Source of the DNA: Pseudogulbenkiania sp.
GTDB taxonomy: Bacteria; Pseudomonadota; Gammaproteobacteria; Burkholderiales; Chromobacteriaceae
Direction of reading: 5' to 3'
DNA length: 64,000 bases
Assembly (NCBI GenBank): GCA_018260425.1
Contig: JAGLBD010000002.1
Location: 101,478 to 165,477, forward strand
Within the stretch, counting starts at the first letter, position 1. Every line of letters begins with the position of its first letter. Below are positions 47,332-57,665 of this stretch, in pieces. The position numbers and the translations under genes were made by a program. The notes below the pieces were generated by a model that was given only the letters and a program-made list of their open reading frames with translations, was not told the DNA's origin and made no database searches.

Positions 47332-49017
47332 TTACCAGAGACCCGGCGTCGCTTTGATCAGCGCGTTGAGTTTACCGATATTGATACTGCCCCAGCCCGA
47401 CGCCGCATCCCAGCCTGGCGCGGCGGAGAATGCGCCATTGTTGCCCACCGTCACGTCATGGAACAGTTCTGGATGACGTGGAGCAAGCGAATAGAGAGCC
47501 GGAAGCGGGAACCCTAGCTGATTATTATTGGCCGTTTGCAAACGAGCCCAGAAGGCACTGAAAATCGGTGCCGACAAACTGGTGCCGCCGATCAGATAGA
47601 AACTACCGTCAATCATCACCAGTACGCCGGATGACGGATCACCGTCAAAGGAGATATCCGGCACGGCCCGCATTTTGCCGGCACCGGGAAGCGCAGACTG
47701 CCAGGCAGGAATTGCCTCGGTAAAACTGATGCCGCCACCGGTGCCACCGCCGTCATGATTCCACACCGATTCACCGGCCCAGACCTTGCGATTCTGCGAC
47801 AGGAGCGTGGTGCCACCTACCGCGACCACATAGGGCGACACCGCCGGGTAACTTTGGTGTACCCCGCCATCGCCACACTCATCGGACCCGGAGTCTCCGG
47901 TAGATACCGCAAAGGTTTGCCCTTGCGCCAGTGCGAATTTGAAAATCTGGTCATCGACAGCCTGACTGCCATCCTCGATCGTCCAGTCCTCGCACTCACC
48001 GAGCGAGACATTGATCACCCGGGCCTCATTATCGATGACCGCCTGATTGTAGGCCTCGGCAATCGCATAATTGCCCATTGAATAGGCGACGTAGAAGTTC
48101 AACGCCTTCAAATTACCACCAGACGCGCCAACAATGGTTTGGCTGTCCATATTCCATTCGTCAGTCCCCGCCGTACTATTCCCCGTCGGGCCGGCAGTGA
48201 TCACATTGTAGTTGACCTGAGGGAAGCCAAATCGCGTGGTAAAGGCATCGAGATCGATCAGGGTCTGGGTAATATCGCCGGCAGCGATGATCCCGACAGT
48301 GGTTTTACTCGCATTCGGGGTATCGCCAATACTGTAGATACCAGGGAAAGCACTGGGAAGATGCCATTCGGCCACCCCGGCTGCCGCAAACGGGCGAGCC
48401 TGATTCAAGGACACCTTACCCAATGAACGCGAGTGAGTTCGCATGGTATGCGCAGTTTGCAGGCCCAGAACCCCCAGCACGGTATTCCCCAAGGCAGCGG
48501 GCACCTGAGCGTCCGAGGCATTGAACACACGGCTTTCACCATTCACCACCGTGGTTTTGAGAGCAGTGCGAAATGCGGTTCGAACCGTGGCGGCACTCCC
48601 GTCGGCAGTGACCAGCAGACGATTCGGGGCGATATGGACATTGACAAAGCCGGCTGATCGCAAGTGAGCGGCAACCGCTTCGGCCTGTTCACGGGTAGGA
48701 GAAAAACGATTGACCACATCGCGACTGCTCAGGGGTTTGGCACCGGGACGACCCAGTGTCGCGATATAGCTATCCAGCCCTGTCGCGTCGCGCGACTTCA
48801 GGCCAACCGCAATCGACACCGCGGTACCCGCCGGTGCATCGGCCTGAACCGCCAGCGTTCTGACGGAGCGGCCGGCGGAAAACGCTTTGGTGGCGGTGCT
48901 GACCCAACCGGCATCAGCCCCTTGGGCAGGCATGGATGCAACGACGGTCATGACCACCCCACCCAAGCCCAGAGCCAGTCTTGAGGATACAGCCTGCTTT
49001 GACGATGTTTTGAACAT
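47332..49017 (-). CDS. S53 family (sedolisin/pseudomonalisin) pro-peptidase, copy B
   Basis: Paralogous to copy A: DEWNMDSQTIVG...VSTGDSGSDECG...GGTSLSAPIFSAFWA. Confidence 0.92.
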   Translation of the reverse strand: MFKTSSKQAVSSRLALGLGGVVMTVVASMPAQGADAGWVSTATKAFSAGRSVRTLAVQADAPAGTAVSIAVGLKSRDATGLDSYIATLGRPGAKPLSSRDVVNRFSPTREQAEAVAAHLRSAGFVNVHIAPNRLLVTADGSAATVRTAFRTALKTTVVNGESRVFNASDAQVPAALGNTVLGVLGLQTAHTMRTHSRSLGKVSLNQARPFAAAGVAEWHLPSAFPGIYSIGDTPNASKTTVGIIAAGDITQTLIDLDAFTTRFGFPQVNYNVITAGPTGNSTAGTDEWNMDSQTIVGASGGNLKALNFYVAYSMGNYAIAEAYNQAVIDNEARVINVSLGECEDWTIEDGSQAVDDQIFKFALAQGQTFAVSTGDSGSDECGDGGVHQSYPAVSPYVVAVGGTTLLSQNRKVWAGESVWNHDGGGTGGGISFTEAIPAWQSALPGAGKMRAVPDISFDGDPSSGVLVMIDGSFYLIGGTSLSAPIFSAFWARLQTANNNQLGFPLPALYSLAPRHPELFHDVTVGNNGAFSAAPGWDAASGWGSINIGKLNALIKATPGLW

Positions 49018-49184
49018 CTGCCATTTCTCCCTATTCTGATATGAAACGCTACGTCGGCGTGAGGCTTGAAAACATGTTAATGTCATCAACCTTATTCAAC
49101 CGTATAACATGACATATACGTAACAGGTAGAGATGGCGGCTGTTTTACTGGCAAGCCGCGCTTAAATGACTTGTTAGTGGAACA

Positions 49185-51713
49185 TTACTGCAACACCGGC
49201 GCAACGGCGTCACAGTCGATCTGGTCCAGCAACATGCGATGGAACTCGTCTTGCGGAACGGGACGACTGAAAAAATAGCCCTGTGCAACATGGCAGCCGC
49301 GTGCCCGCAGGAAATCCCGTTGCTCGGCACGCTCGACGCCTTCGGCGACCAGATCAAGCCCGAGACTCTGCGAGATGGAAATGATGGCAGAGGTAATCGC
49401 GGCATCATCACTGTCACAGTGCAAATCCATGATGAACGAGCGATCGATCTTGATGCCCTTCACCGGCAGGCGCTTGAGATACGCCAGCGAAGAATAGCCC
49501 GTACCAAAATCGTCAATCGAAAGGTAGATGCCCTTGGCTTGCAAGCGATGCAGCACTTCGATCATGCCGCTGCCCTCCTCCATCGCAACGCTCTCGGTCA
49601 CCTCAAGCTCCAGCGCTTCATGGGGCAAGCCGTTCTCGTCCAGAATTCGGCATACCGACTCGACAATGCCGGCAAGCTTCAATTGACGACCCGACATATT
49701 CACCGCGATCCGGCCATCCAACAAGCCTGCGGCGCGCCAATCGCGCATTGCCCGGGAAGCCGTGGCCAACACCCACTCACCTAATGCACCGATCAGGGAG
49801 CTTTCTTCGGCAATCGGGATGAAACGGTCCGGGGCGATCATCCCCATTTCCGGATGCCGCCAGCGCACCAACGCTTCTGCGCCGACAATCCGGCCATCAT
49901 CCAATGACACTTTGGGCTGGTACCACACCTCAAGTTCTTCGTGCTGTGCAAGGGCACGGTGCAAGGCATACTCGAGCCGCAGGCGCTCCAGCGCGCTGGC
50001 ATTCATATCAGTGGTATAGAACTGGAAGGTGTTCTTGCCCCGCTCCTTGGCCCGATACATCGCCGCGTCGGCATTGGCCAGCAAGATATCGGCGCCACGG
50101 CCATCATCCGGATACAAACTGATCCCGACACTGGCGGACACGAAGACATTCTGCCCCGACACCAGCTTTTCTGCCGACATCGCCTCGATCAATGTCTGGG
50201 CAACGCCCGCAACCTGACGGACGCTTTCGACATTCTCTGCCAGCAAGATAAATTCGTCGCCCGACAAGCGTGCCACGGTAGAGTGCAGCGGTGCCAACTT
50301 TCGCAGCACATCGGACACCATCACCAGCAACTCGTCCCCGGCCTGATGCCCAAGCGTATCGTTGACCAGCTTGAAACGATCCAGGTCGATAAAAAACAGC
50401 GCCAAGCGTTGACCGAACTCCTCCGAGCGTGCCACCGCGGATTGCAAGCGCTCCATAAACAAGGTGCGATTGGGCAGCCCGGTCAGGGCATCGTGATTGG
50501 CCAGAAAATGTAAGCGCTCTTCGGCCTGCTTGCGCTGAGTGATATCGGAGAATACCGCCACATAATGCTGGCAAAGACCATCCGGTTCGCAAATCGCCGT
50601 CACACTCAGATGTTCGGTGTAGAGCAGGCCGTTTTTGCGCCGATTGATCATCTCGCCTTGCCAGAAGCCCTCCTGCTTCAGGCAGCGCCAGAAATAATCG
50701 TAGAACTCCGGAGCCTGTTTACCGGAGTTGAGCAGCGCAGGCGTTTTACCCAACACCTCGGCGGCACTGTAACCGGTAATGCGGCAAAAGGCGGGATTGA
50801 CGGACTGAATGACACCATTGCCGTCAGTGATGATGATGCCATCGAGCGTCGACTCGAAGACCTTGTCGGCCAACAACAGATTTTGCCGGGTCTCCATCAA
50901 TGCCTTGTCACGTTCGGACAAGACCTGTTGCAACTCCAGCATGAATTCTTGCTCGATACTGCGCAGAATTTCCGAGAACCCCAACAAGCGCTCAACAACG
51001 CCATCGTCGTTGACCACGCCAAGATGGCGTATCTTGCGAGCGATCAACAATTGCCGGGCCTGCAGCAGACTGGTGCGCCGGTCCACGGACACCAGCGGCC
51101 GGGAACACAGTTCAGCCAGACACTCGTCGGGCGAGCCATCGGTCAGCAAACGCAGCACATCGCGTTGGGTGATGATGCCGTAGCCTGGGCCGTCCAGAGT
51201 GACGACGATAGCATCGCGTCCGGTGTCACGCATCCAGCTAATGGCATCGGCAAGATGCGCCGTTCCGGAAATCATCAAGGCAGGTGGAGCATCCACCGTT
51301 TCGACCCGCCGCAAACCGATAAACGACTCCGTCCCCTGATGCAGCACGATATCAGTCATCGATACCATGCCCTGATAGCCGTTTGGCCCAGTCACCAGCG
51401 CATGGCGAATGGTGTGCTCGCGAAACCGTGCCGTGGCCTCCTGCAACGTGGTGCCGGCAGGCAGGGTCACGACAGGGTGACTCATCAATTGGCTGACCGG
51501 GAGCTGACGAATGGCCGGATCGCGATAGTCGATATCCAGAGCGTCACTCTCGGTCCAAATACCGATGGCAAGCCCTGTGTCATCCATTACCACAATAGAG
51601 CCACAGCCGCGCCCGGACATGAGGGTAGCGGCCTCGCCAACAGAAAGGTCTGGCGAACAGGACAGGATTTCCGGAGTCAGAATATGTTCGACGGTTTGTT
51701 GCAGCGGTGACAT
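49185..51713 (-). CDS. CBS-PAS-GGDEF-EAL cyclic-di-GMP signalling protein
   Basis: Tandem CBS pairs, PAS, degenerate GGDEF (RLSGDEFIL), EAL (GAEALVRWRHPEMG). Confidence 0.92.
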   Translation of the reverse strand: MSPLQQTVEHILTPEILSCSPDLSVGEAATLMSGRGCGSIVVMDDTGLAIGIWTESDALDIDYRDPAIRQLPVSQLMSHPVVTLPAGTTLQEATARFREHTIRHALVTGPNGYQGMVSMTDIVLHQGTESFIGLRRVETVDAPPALMISGTAHLADAISWMRDTGRDAIVVTLDGPGYGIITQRDVLRLLTDGSPDECLAELCSRPLVSVDRRTSLLQARQLLIARKIRHLGVVNDDGVVERLLGFSEILRSIEQEFMLELQQVLSERDKALMETRQNLLLADKVFESTLDGIIITDGNGVIQSVNPAFCRITGYSAAEVLGKTPALLNSGKQAPEFYDYFWRCLKQEGFWQGEMINRRKNGLLYTEHLSVTAICEPDGLCQHYVAVFSDITQRKQAEERLHFLANHDALTGLPNRTLFMERLQSAVARSEEFGQRLALFFIDLDRFKLVNDTLGHQAGDELLVMVSDVLRKLAPLHSTVARLSGDEFILLAENVESVRQVAGVAQTLIEAMSAEKLVSGQNVFVSASVGISLYPDDGRGADILLANADAAMYRAKERGKNTFQFYTTDMNASALERLRLEYALHRALAQHEELEVWYQPKVSLDDGRIVGAEALVRWRHPEMGMIAPDRFIPIAEESSLIGALGEWVLATASRAMRDWRAAGLLDGRIAVNMSGRQLKLAGIVESVCRILDENGLPHEALELEVTESVAMEEGSGMIEVLHRLQAKGIYLSIDDFGTGYSSLAYLKRLPVKGIKIDRSFIMDLHCDSDDAAITSAIISISQSLGLDLVAEGVERAEQRDFLRARGCHVAQGYFFSRPVPQDEFHRMLLDQIDCDAVAPVLQ

Positions 51714-52072
51714 CGCGACCAGCTTGTTTATGAAACGTGAAAAATAGCGGTCATTTTACGAGGTATTCAATAAAAATTCACGCCAAACAAATATTTTTAG
51801 TGTCGCACCCGACATTCGAGTAGTAAGAATCACTTTCGACATCAAGATAAATACCTAGAATACGCATGATGTCATAAACAACATGCAAAGCATTTGATTA
51901 TTCTCAGTAATTCAGACACAAAGCGCGCACTTCATCGATGAAAATTCCAAGACAACACCCGACAAATAATGACATACAACTACAATACAAAACAAACCCT
52001 ATCAGGTATTTTTTTCACCGCGCACAGCAGTTAGTCACGTTTAAATACCTGTGACATAGAGGAAGAAGGACA

Positions 52073-52133
52073 CGGGCAGGCAAAACAATAGCCCCGCCGG
52101 CAACGCCTGCGGGGCTATTGTTTTGCCTGCCCG
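52073..52133. terminator. Long perfect hairpin (25-bp arms) downstream of phaR
   Basis: cgggcaggcaaaacaatagccccgc / gcggggctattgttttgcctgcccg. Confidence 0.85.
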
Positions 52134-52146
52134 AGGGAAGGAGTCG

Positions 52147-52713
52147 TTACTTTTCGTCGCTGTTCTGATCCGGCGCGGTGTAGCCTGCCGGAAAGCCGAA
52201 ACCGGTAAACAATTGCTTGGCTTGTTCCTGCATGCGATTTTGCATTTCAAGATACATTCCAGTGCTTTGCTCAAGGTAATTGCCAAGCATATTCTGCATG
52301 GCCGGTCCCTGAAACGACATGAACTCGGTCCAGAGCGTATTGTTGAACATGGCGTTGTCGCCGTACATCGCACGGGTTTGCTCTTGAAGGCGTTGCTGCA
52401 GCTGCGTGAAGATCTGCAGGTTCTTCTCCAGGAAGGGTCCCATCATTCCTTGCATGGCCTGTCCATAAAAACGAATGAATTGGGTCAACACCTCATAACT
52501 GAACATTGGCGAACCACCATTCTCTTCCTCGAGAATGATCTGCAGCAAAACACTGCGCGTAATGTCTTCCTGTGTCTTGGCATCCAGAACTTGCAAGTCG
52601 ACATGATCCAGCACCAATTGGCGCACATCGCCTAAAGTAATGTAGGAACTGGTCGCCGTGTCGTACAAACGTCGGTTCGGGTACTTCTTGATAACCCGCT
52701 TCTCAACACTCAT
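52147..52713 (-). CDS. phaR: Polyhydroxyalkanoate synthesis repressor
   Basis: KRVIKKYPNRRLYDTATSSYITLGDVRQLVLDHVDLQVLDAKTQEDITRSVLLQIILEEE. Confidence 0.96.
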   Translation of the reverse strand: MSVEKRVIKKYPNRRLYDTATSSYITLGDVRQLVLDHVDLQVLDAKTQEDITRSVLLQIILEEENGGSPMFSYEVLTQFIRFYGQAMQGMMGPFLEKNLQIFTQLQQRLQEQTRAMYGDNAMFNNTLWTEFMSFQGPAMQNMLGNYLEQSTGMYLEMQNRMQEQAKQLFTGFGFPAGYTAPDQNSDEK

Positions 52714-52899
52714 GAAACACTCCCGGTTTATTGTCGTTGGTGTTGTGTGACTGCAATCTAACATAAATACAACAGACTAGAGCAAAAGTTCTGGGGAAAT
52801 TTGTCTGGCCATGCTACATTCCTGCGTCATTGTGCAGCGCGCCATTTTATCATGAGTCCGCTGCCGGCAGTAAAACCATCGTCAACGAGAGGGTTAACC

Positions 52900-53445
52900 A
52901 TGTTTGCCATCAACGAAAGCTTCAGCAAGATTTCTGCTTCAGGCGTCGAAACCGCACTTCGTTTTGCCCAGATTTCGCTGGACAGTACCGAGCGACTGGT
53001 CAAACTGCAACTCGAATTATCCAAACAGGCTCTGGAAGACCAGGTCAACGCCACACGTCAATTGACACAGGCGAAAGACCCGCAGGAAGCCCTGCAGCAG
53101 GTCAACGCCCTGTCGGGTCACTCGGCAGAGAAAGCCGTTAACCATTCCCGTGAATTGTACGACATTGTTTCCAGCACGCAGGCCAGCCTGACCCGCCTTG
53201 CCGAAGAACAACTCAATCAATTCAACAAGAATCTGGTCGGCAGTCTGGACGGGCTGGCACAAAATGCCCCGGCCGGTTCCGATGCCATGGTAAACGCCTT
53301 CAAATCATCGTTCGCCGCAACGGCTGCCGCCATCAATACCCTGCAACGTGCTGCGCAGCAAGTTGTCGAATACACCGACACCAACGTGAAAGCCGCCACC
53401 AGCGCCACGGCTGACGCGGTCAAAACGGCCTCGCGCCGCAGCTGA
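52900..53445 (+). CDS. Phasin family protein
   Basis: ALRFAQISLDSTERLVKLQLELSKQALEDQVNATRQLTQAKDPQE. Confidence 0.92.
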   Translation: MFAINESFSKISASGVETALRFAQISLDSTERLVKLQLELSKQALEDQVNATRQLTQAKDPQEALQQVNALSGHSAEKAVNHSRELYDIVSSTQASLTRLAEEQLNQFNKNLVGSLDGLAQNAPAGSDAMVNAFKSSFAATAAAINTLQRAAQQVVEYTDTNVKAATSATADAVKTASRRS

Positions 53446-53580
53446 TCCAAAGCACCCTAATCGCCCGATGCCCCTCCCTGCCACTGCCGGGAGGGGCATT
53501 GTTTTGTACCGATATGGATTGGCGTCGGCGCGGGGGCGGTTTACAATTCGTTTTTGCCCTCCCTCCAGACAGGTTTCCAC

Positions 53581-54711
53581 ATGAAAATCAGCAGCAACTT
53601 TGATGCAGGCAGCATCGAAATTGTCTCGTTCGAGCAGTTTGACGACATTCAGCTGAAAATCCCCCGCGACAACGCCGCCGAGTTTGCCCAGTGGTTCTAT
53701 TTCCGTTTGCAGGGAGCGGCCTACCAGAACTGCGTACTGAAATTCCTCAACGCAGGGGAAACAGCCTATCCGCAAGGCTGGGAAGACTATCAAATGATGG
53801 CTTCCTACGATCGAATCAATTGGTTCCGCGTACCGGTTTCCTTTGATGGTCAGGTCATGACCGTTGAACACGTCCCGCTGGCCAACAGCATCTACTACGC
53901 CTACTTCGAACCTTACTCCTGGGAACAGCACCTCAACTTGATCGGTCAAGCCCAAGGCTCCGGTCTGTGTCAGGTCAGCGACCTGGGTTCGAGCATCGAA
54001 GGACGTGATCTCAATCTGTTGACCATTGGTCACGAGGTGGAGTCCGACCTTAAAATCTGGGTCATTGCCCGCCAACACCCGGGCGAGACCATGGCCGAGT
54101 GGTTTGTCGAAGGTTTCCTCAATCGCCTGCTGGATCCGCAAGACCCCACGTCGCGTGCCCTGCTCGACCGTGCCACCTTCTATGTGGTTCCCAATATGAA
54201 TCCGGATGGTTCGGTGCGCGGCAACCTCAGAACCAATGCGGTGGGTGCCAATTTGAACCGTGAGTGGGCGGAACCTACCCGCGAGCGCAGCCCGGAAGTG
54301 TTCAACGTACGGCAAAAGATGCTGGAAACCGGTGTTGACCTGTTCCTGGACATTCATGGCGACGAAGCCCTGCCTTATGTCTTTGTCGCAGGCACAGAGG
54401 GGGTTCCCTCGTATAACGAGCGCATTGCCAAACTGGAAAACGACTTCAAATACCATTTCCGGCTGGCAAGCCCGGACTTTCAGGATGAAGAGGGCTACGA
54501 AAAAGATGCCGCCGGCCAAGCCAATATGACTTTGGCGACCAGCTGGGTCGGCGATACCTTCAAGTGTCTGGCCTACACGCTGGAAATGCCCTTCAAGGAC
54601 AATGCCAACCTGCCGGATGATGACTATGGCTGGAGCGGCCAGCGCAGCCTGAGGCTGGGTGAAGCCATCCTGACGCCGATTTATTCGGTGGTCGGCAACT
54701 TGCGCGACTAA
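53581..54711 (+). CDS. M14-family zinc carboxypeptidase
   Basis: IARQHPGETMAEWFVEGFLNRLL...VVPNMNPDGSVRGNLRTNAVGANLNREW. Confidence 0.92.
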   Translation: MKISSNFDAGSIEIVSFEQFDDIQLKIPRDNAAEFAQWFYFRLQGAAYQNCVLKFLNAGETAYPQGWEDYQMMASYDRINWFRVPVSFDGQVMTVEHVPLANSIYYAYFEPYSWEQHLNLIGQAQGSGLCQVSDLGSSIEGRDLNLLTIGHEVESDLKIWVIARQHPGETMAEWFVEGFLNRLLDPQDPTSRALLDRATFYVVPNMNPDGSVRGNLRTNAVGANLNREWAEPTRERSPEVFNVRQKMLETGVDLFLDIHGDEALPYVFVAGTEGVPSYNERIAKLENDFKYHFRLASPDFQDEEGYEKDAAGQANMTLATSWVGDTFKCLAYTLEMPFKDNANLPDDDYGWSGQRSLRLGEAILTPIYSVVGNLRD

Positions 54712-54726
54712 GCTGCATACCATGAC

Positions 54727-54767
54727 AAGGCCCTGAACTGCACCACCGTGCATCAGGGCCTTTTTTT
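54727..54767 (+). terminator. Rho-independent terminator
   Basis: aaggccctga...tcagggccttttttt. Confidence 0.85.
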
Positions 54768-54789
54768 CGCACCAGGGAAGCCCCGGACC

Positions 54790-55461
54790 ATGCACAGACA
54801 CATCTCGTTGATCACTCGCCAATTGCTGGCACGACCACGCTTGCTTCTGTCGATACTAACCGGACTGACGGTCGGGATTCTGCTGGACCGGTTTTACCCG
54901 TCCAGCAGCACAACGCAATGTTTGTTGGCCTGGAATGCCGGAACATGGCTGTATTTGCTGCTGTCGCTGGGCATGATTGTCAATGCCAGTCAGGAGACCA
55001 TTCGGCGCCGCGCGGCACGCCAGGATGAGGGACAAAAAGTCGTGCTGACTTTGGTGATTATCGCCGCTGTCGCCAGCCTTGCCGCCATCGTGGCAGAGCT
55101 GGCCGTGGTGAAAGACATGAAGGGATTGGTGCGTTACAGCCATATCGGGCTGGCCGCCGTCACCGTGATCGCTTCCTGGGTTTTTATCCACTTGATGTTC
55201 GCACAGCATTACGCCCACGACTACTTCATGGATATTGCCCGAGGAGGCGATGGTGGACTGGAGTTCCCCGGCAAGGATAGCCCTGCCTACTGGGATTTCA
55301 TGTACTTTGCCTTCATCATCGGCACGTCAGGACAAACGGCTGACGTCAGCTTTACGTCGCGCAGCATGCGCAAAACCGGGCTGCTGCACTGCGTACTGGC
55401 TTTTATGTTCAATACCACACTACTGGCCATGACCATCAATATCGCTGCCAGCCTGTTTTGA
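54790..55461 (+). CDS. DUF1345-like membrane protein
   Basis: Multi-TM; DFMYFAFIIGTSGQTADVSFTSRSMRKTGLLHCVLAFMFNT. Confidence 0.85.
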   Translation: MHRHISLITRQLLARPRLLLSILTGLTVGILLDRFYPSSSTTQCLLAWNAGTWLYLLLSLGMIVNASQETIRRRAARQDEGQKVVLTLVIIAAVASLAAIVAELAVVKDMKGLVRYSHIGLAAVTVIASWVFIHLMFAQHYAHDYFMDIARGGDGGLEFPGKDSPAYWDFMYFAFIIGTSGQTADVSFTSRSMRKTGLLHCVLAFMFNTTLLAMTINIAASLF

Positions 55462-55462
55462 A

Positions 55463-57106
55463 TTAATCCAGAGGCCGGGCATCGCAAATCTCCACCCAGG
55501 ACCAGTCACTTCCGGTTTCCACCGCTTTACCCAGCGTGATCTGAAAAGTTTTACCACGCACTTCCATATGAAACACCCTATCAGGAATACTCCACGCAGA
55601 AGGCATTAACAGCCGGTGCTCTCGCCCCTCGGTCGGTGCGTAGAGCGCGATCATCCCATTACGCCAAACCTGTTCCTCTGGAATACTTTGATCGATAATC
55701 CGCTGGTTGGCCGAACGCAGTACAGCGGCCAGCGGCTGCTTGGCGATACACTCAACCCCCAGAAAAAATCGTTCGTCTTCGTCACGCCGCATCCGTCGAA
55801 CAATTCCCAACTGCCAGACATCCGCTTCATTCTCGCGGTAGGCCACCAAACGCCCGATGGCCAGCCAGTCAAGACCGTCTCCCGCGACAAAGACGCCAAG
55901 CCCGGTATCGCTGACATTATCCACCCTGCCCTTTACCCATACCGGAGGGGACGAATCGACAGGCAATGACGTCGACTCACGCTCTACCGGTCGTTGTGTG
56001 ACAAATCCGTAGACCCGTAGATCTACCGCTTGATCGAACCCGCCGCGCGAGTCATCCGCCTCACCGCGACTATTCTGCTCGTCATGCTCGCGAACAACGC
56101 GGTGAATGGTGGATAGCCGGTGTACCAGCATCACCTCGCCATCGACGATACTGCGGGCGGCTCTCTCATGGCGAACATCCTGCGGAGCCCAGCAGCGCAT
56201 CATCAGACGAATCAAACCGGCATCCAGCCCGCGCCAAAGCCGCCCACCGGAAATGCCTTGCCCGCTTTCCAGTTGTCCCAACCACTCGCCCAGTTGCTGG
56301 ACCAGCTCCTCGGTTGACCAGTAGCGCGCACAGGAAGAGGTAATCATGCCGGCACGTCCCGGGGGACGATCACGGTCCAGCTCCACGGCGAAGCTCTTGC
56401 CATAGCCAGACGAGCGGGACAAGGTCATGCGATTGGAAAGCTCCTGCAACACATGCCAAGCCGCATCCAACTGCAAGGGTGACAGCGAACCATTTGCCAG
56501 CAAAGCCAGCATGGCCAGGATCAGGTACTGATCTTCTACCGTGCTACTTCCCTCAAAGACCAATGCCACCTCTTGCCCGTGAGTGCCACGCTGCTCGGCA
56601 CGGGAGTAAATACCGTGGACCTCATGCCAGAAGGCAGCATCCGGCTGCTGCTGACGCAAGTAACACCAACGCGCCTTTTCTCCGAGCAACTGCAGCTGCA
56701 CGACTTCGGCTCGCGGCAGGTATTTCTGCAAATCACGCCCTTGCAAGACCCCAGGAGCCAATGCGCCCAACCTCTGCATGATGGTCAGAAATGCATCAAC
56801 CCAGGCAAGGCAGCGGGCACGCAGCTCGGCTTCCAGCACCGGGGGCATACGGGAATTGAGCAACACACTGCCGAGTAACTGTTCATGTAATCCGGAAGTA
56901 CGCTCATGGAAGACGAACACCGCGTCAAGGGCACCAGGCGACAACTGCACGGCCTGTTCGTGCCACCCCTGCACCAGCCTGGCGACCGCATCATGCGCCT
57001 CGGTACCATTCTGCTCGATAACCTCATCCAGCCATCGATTTGCCGATGCTGCATCGGCAAAGGGATCCGCAGGTTGTTTACGGCGACGCTTCAAAAATTC
57101 CAGCAT
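55463..57106 (-). CDS. PilZ-like domain/cyclic-di-GMP-related hypothetical protein
   Basis: C-terminal region VDNVSDTGLGVFVAGDGLDWLAIGRLVAYR; start at MLEFLKRRRK. Confidence 0.55.
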   Translation of the reverse strand: MLEFLKRRRKQPADPFADAASANRWLDEVIEQNGTEAHDAVARLVQGWHEQAVQLSPGALDAVFVFHERTSGLHEQLLGSVLLNSRMPPVLEAELRARCLAWVDAFLTIMQRLGALAPGVLQGRDLQKYLPRAEVVQLQLLGEKARWCYLRQQQPDAAFWHEVHGIYSRAEQRGTHGQEVALVFEGSSTVEDQYLILAMLALLANGSLSPLQLDAAWHVLQELSNRMTLSRSSGYGKSFAVELDRDRPPGRAGMITSSCARYWSTEELVQQLGEWLGQLESGQGISGGRLWRGLDAGLIRLMMRCWAPQDVRHERAARSIVDGEVMLVHRLSTIHRVVREHDEQNSRGEADDSRGGFDQAVDLRVYGFVTQRPVERESTSLPVDSSPPVWVKGRVDNVSDTGLGVFVAGDGLDWLAIGRLVAYRENEADVWQLGIVRRMRRDEDERFFLGVECIAKQPLAAVLRSANQRIIDQSIPEEQVWRNGMIALYAPTEGREHRLLMPSAWSIPDRVFHMEVRGKTFQITLGKAVETGSDWSWVEICDARPLD

Positions 57107-57191
57107 AATTAAAGTGCATCCGAATATATTTCTTGTATATCGCCCAGTGTACCGCAGCCCCAATGCCCTGTCAGGGAGTGTATAAAAAGCA

Positions 57192-57213
57192 AAAGCGCCC
57201 CGAGGGGCGCTTT
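57192..57213. terminator. Terminator hairpin
   Basis: aaagcgccccgaggggcgcttt. Confidence 0.75.
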
Positions 57214-57238
57214 ATGCCAATGGCGAATCAAAATCTAT

Positions 57239-57544
57239 TCAAATAGCCAAATCAGACATTTCTTTGCCGCTGGCCAGTAGTTCCTGCACCCAAACCGGCT
57301 TGCGACCACGGCCAGTCCACGTCAGTTCGGGATGATCCGGGTGACGATATTTCGCCTCTACCGGCTTGCGGGTGGTGGTGGTTTTGGCCAGGATTTCTTC
57401 TACTGTCAGACCATGTGCGCGTGCAATTTCAACAATTTGTTTGCGTGCCTGATCTTTGGCATCGTTTTCGCGGCGCTTGATTTCCTGCTCGACTTCGCTC
57501 TTCAGAGCAAGAAGACCGGCGACATCGTATTTACTGAGATCCAT
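57239..57544 (-). CDS. H-NS family nucleoid-associated protein
   Basis: KYRHPDHPELTWTGRGRKPVWVQELLASGK. Confidence 0.95.
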   Translation of the reverse strand: MDLSKYDVAGLLALKSEVEQEIKRRENDAKDQARKQIVEIARAHGLTVEEILAKTTTTRKPVEAKYRHPDHPELTWTGRGRKPVWVQELLASGKEMSDLAI

Positions 57545-57665
57545 TATTCACACCTTATTTGTGGGCATCGTGTATTTAGAGAAAACCGGGCTAACGCGTC
57601 AACGTCGCCACTGGCCTATGAAAAATATACTGTATTAATCGAAAAATCAAATCATTAAATAAAAC

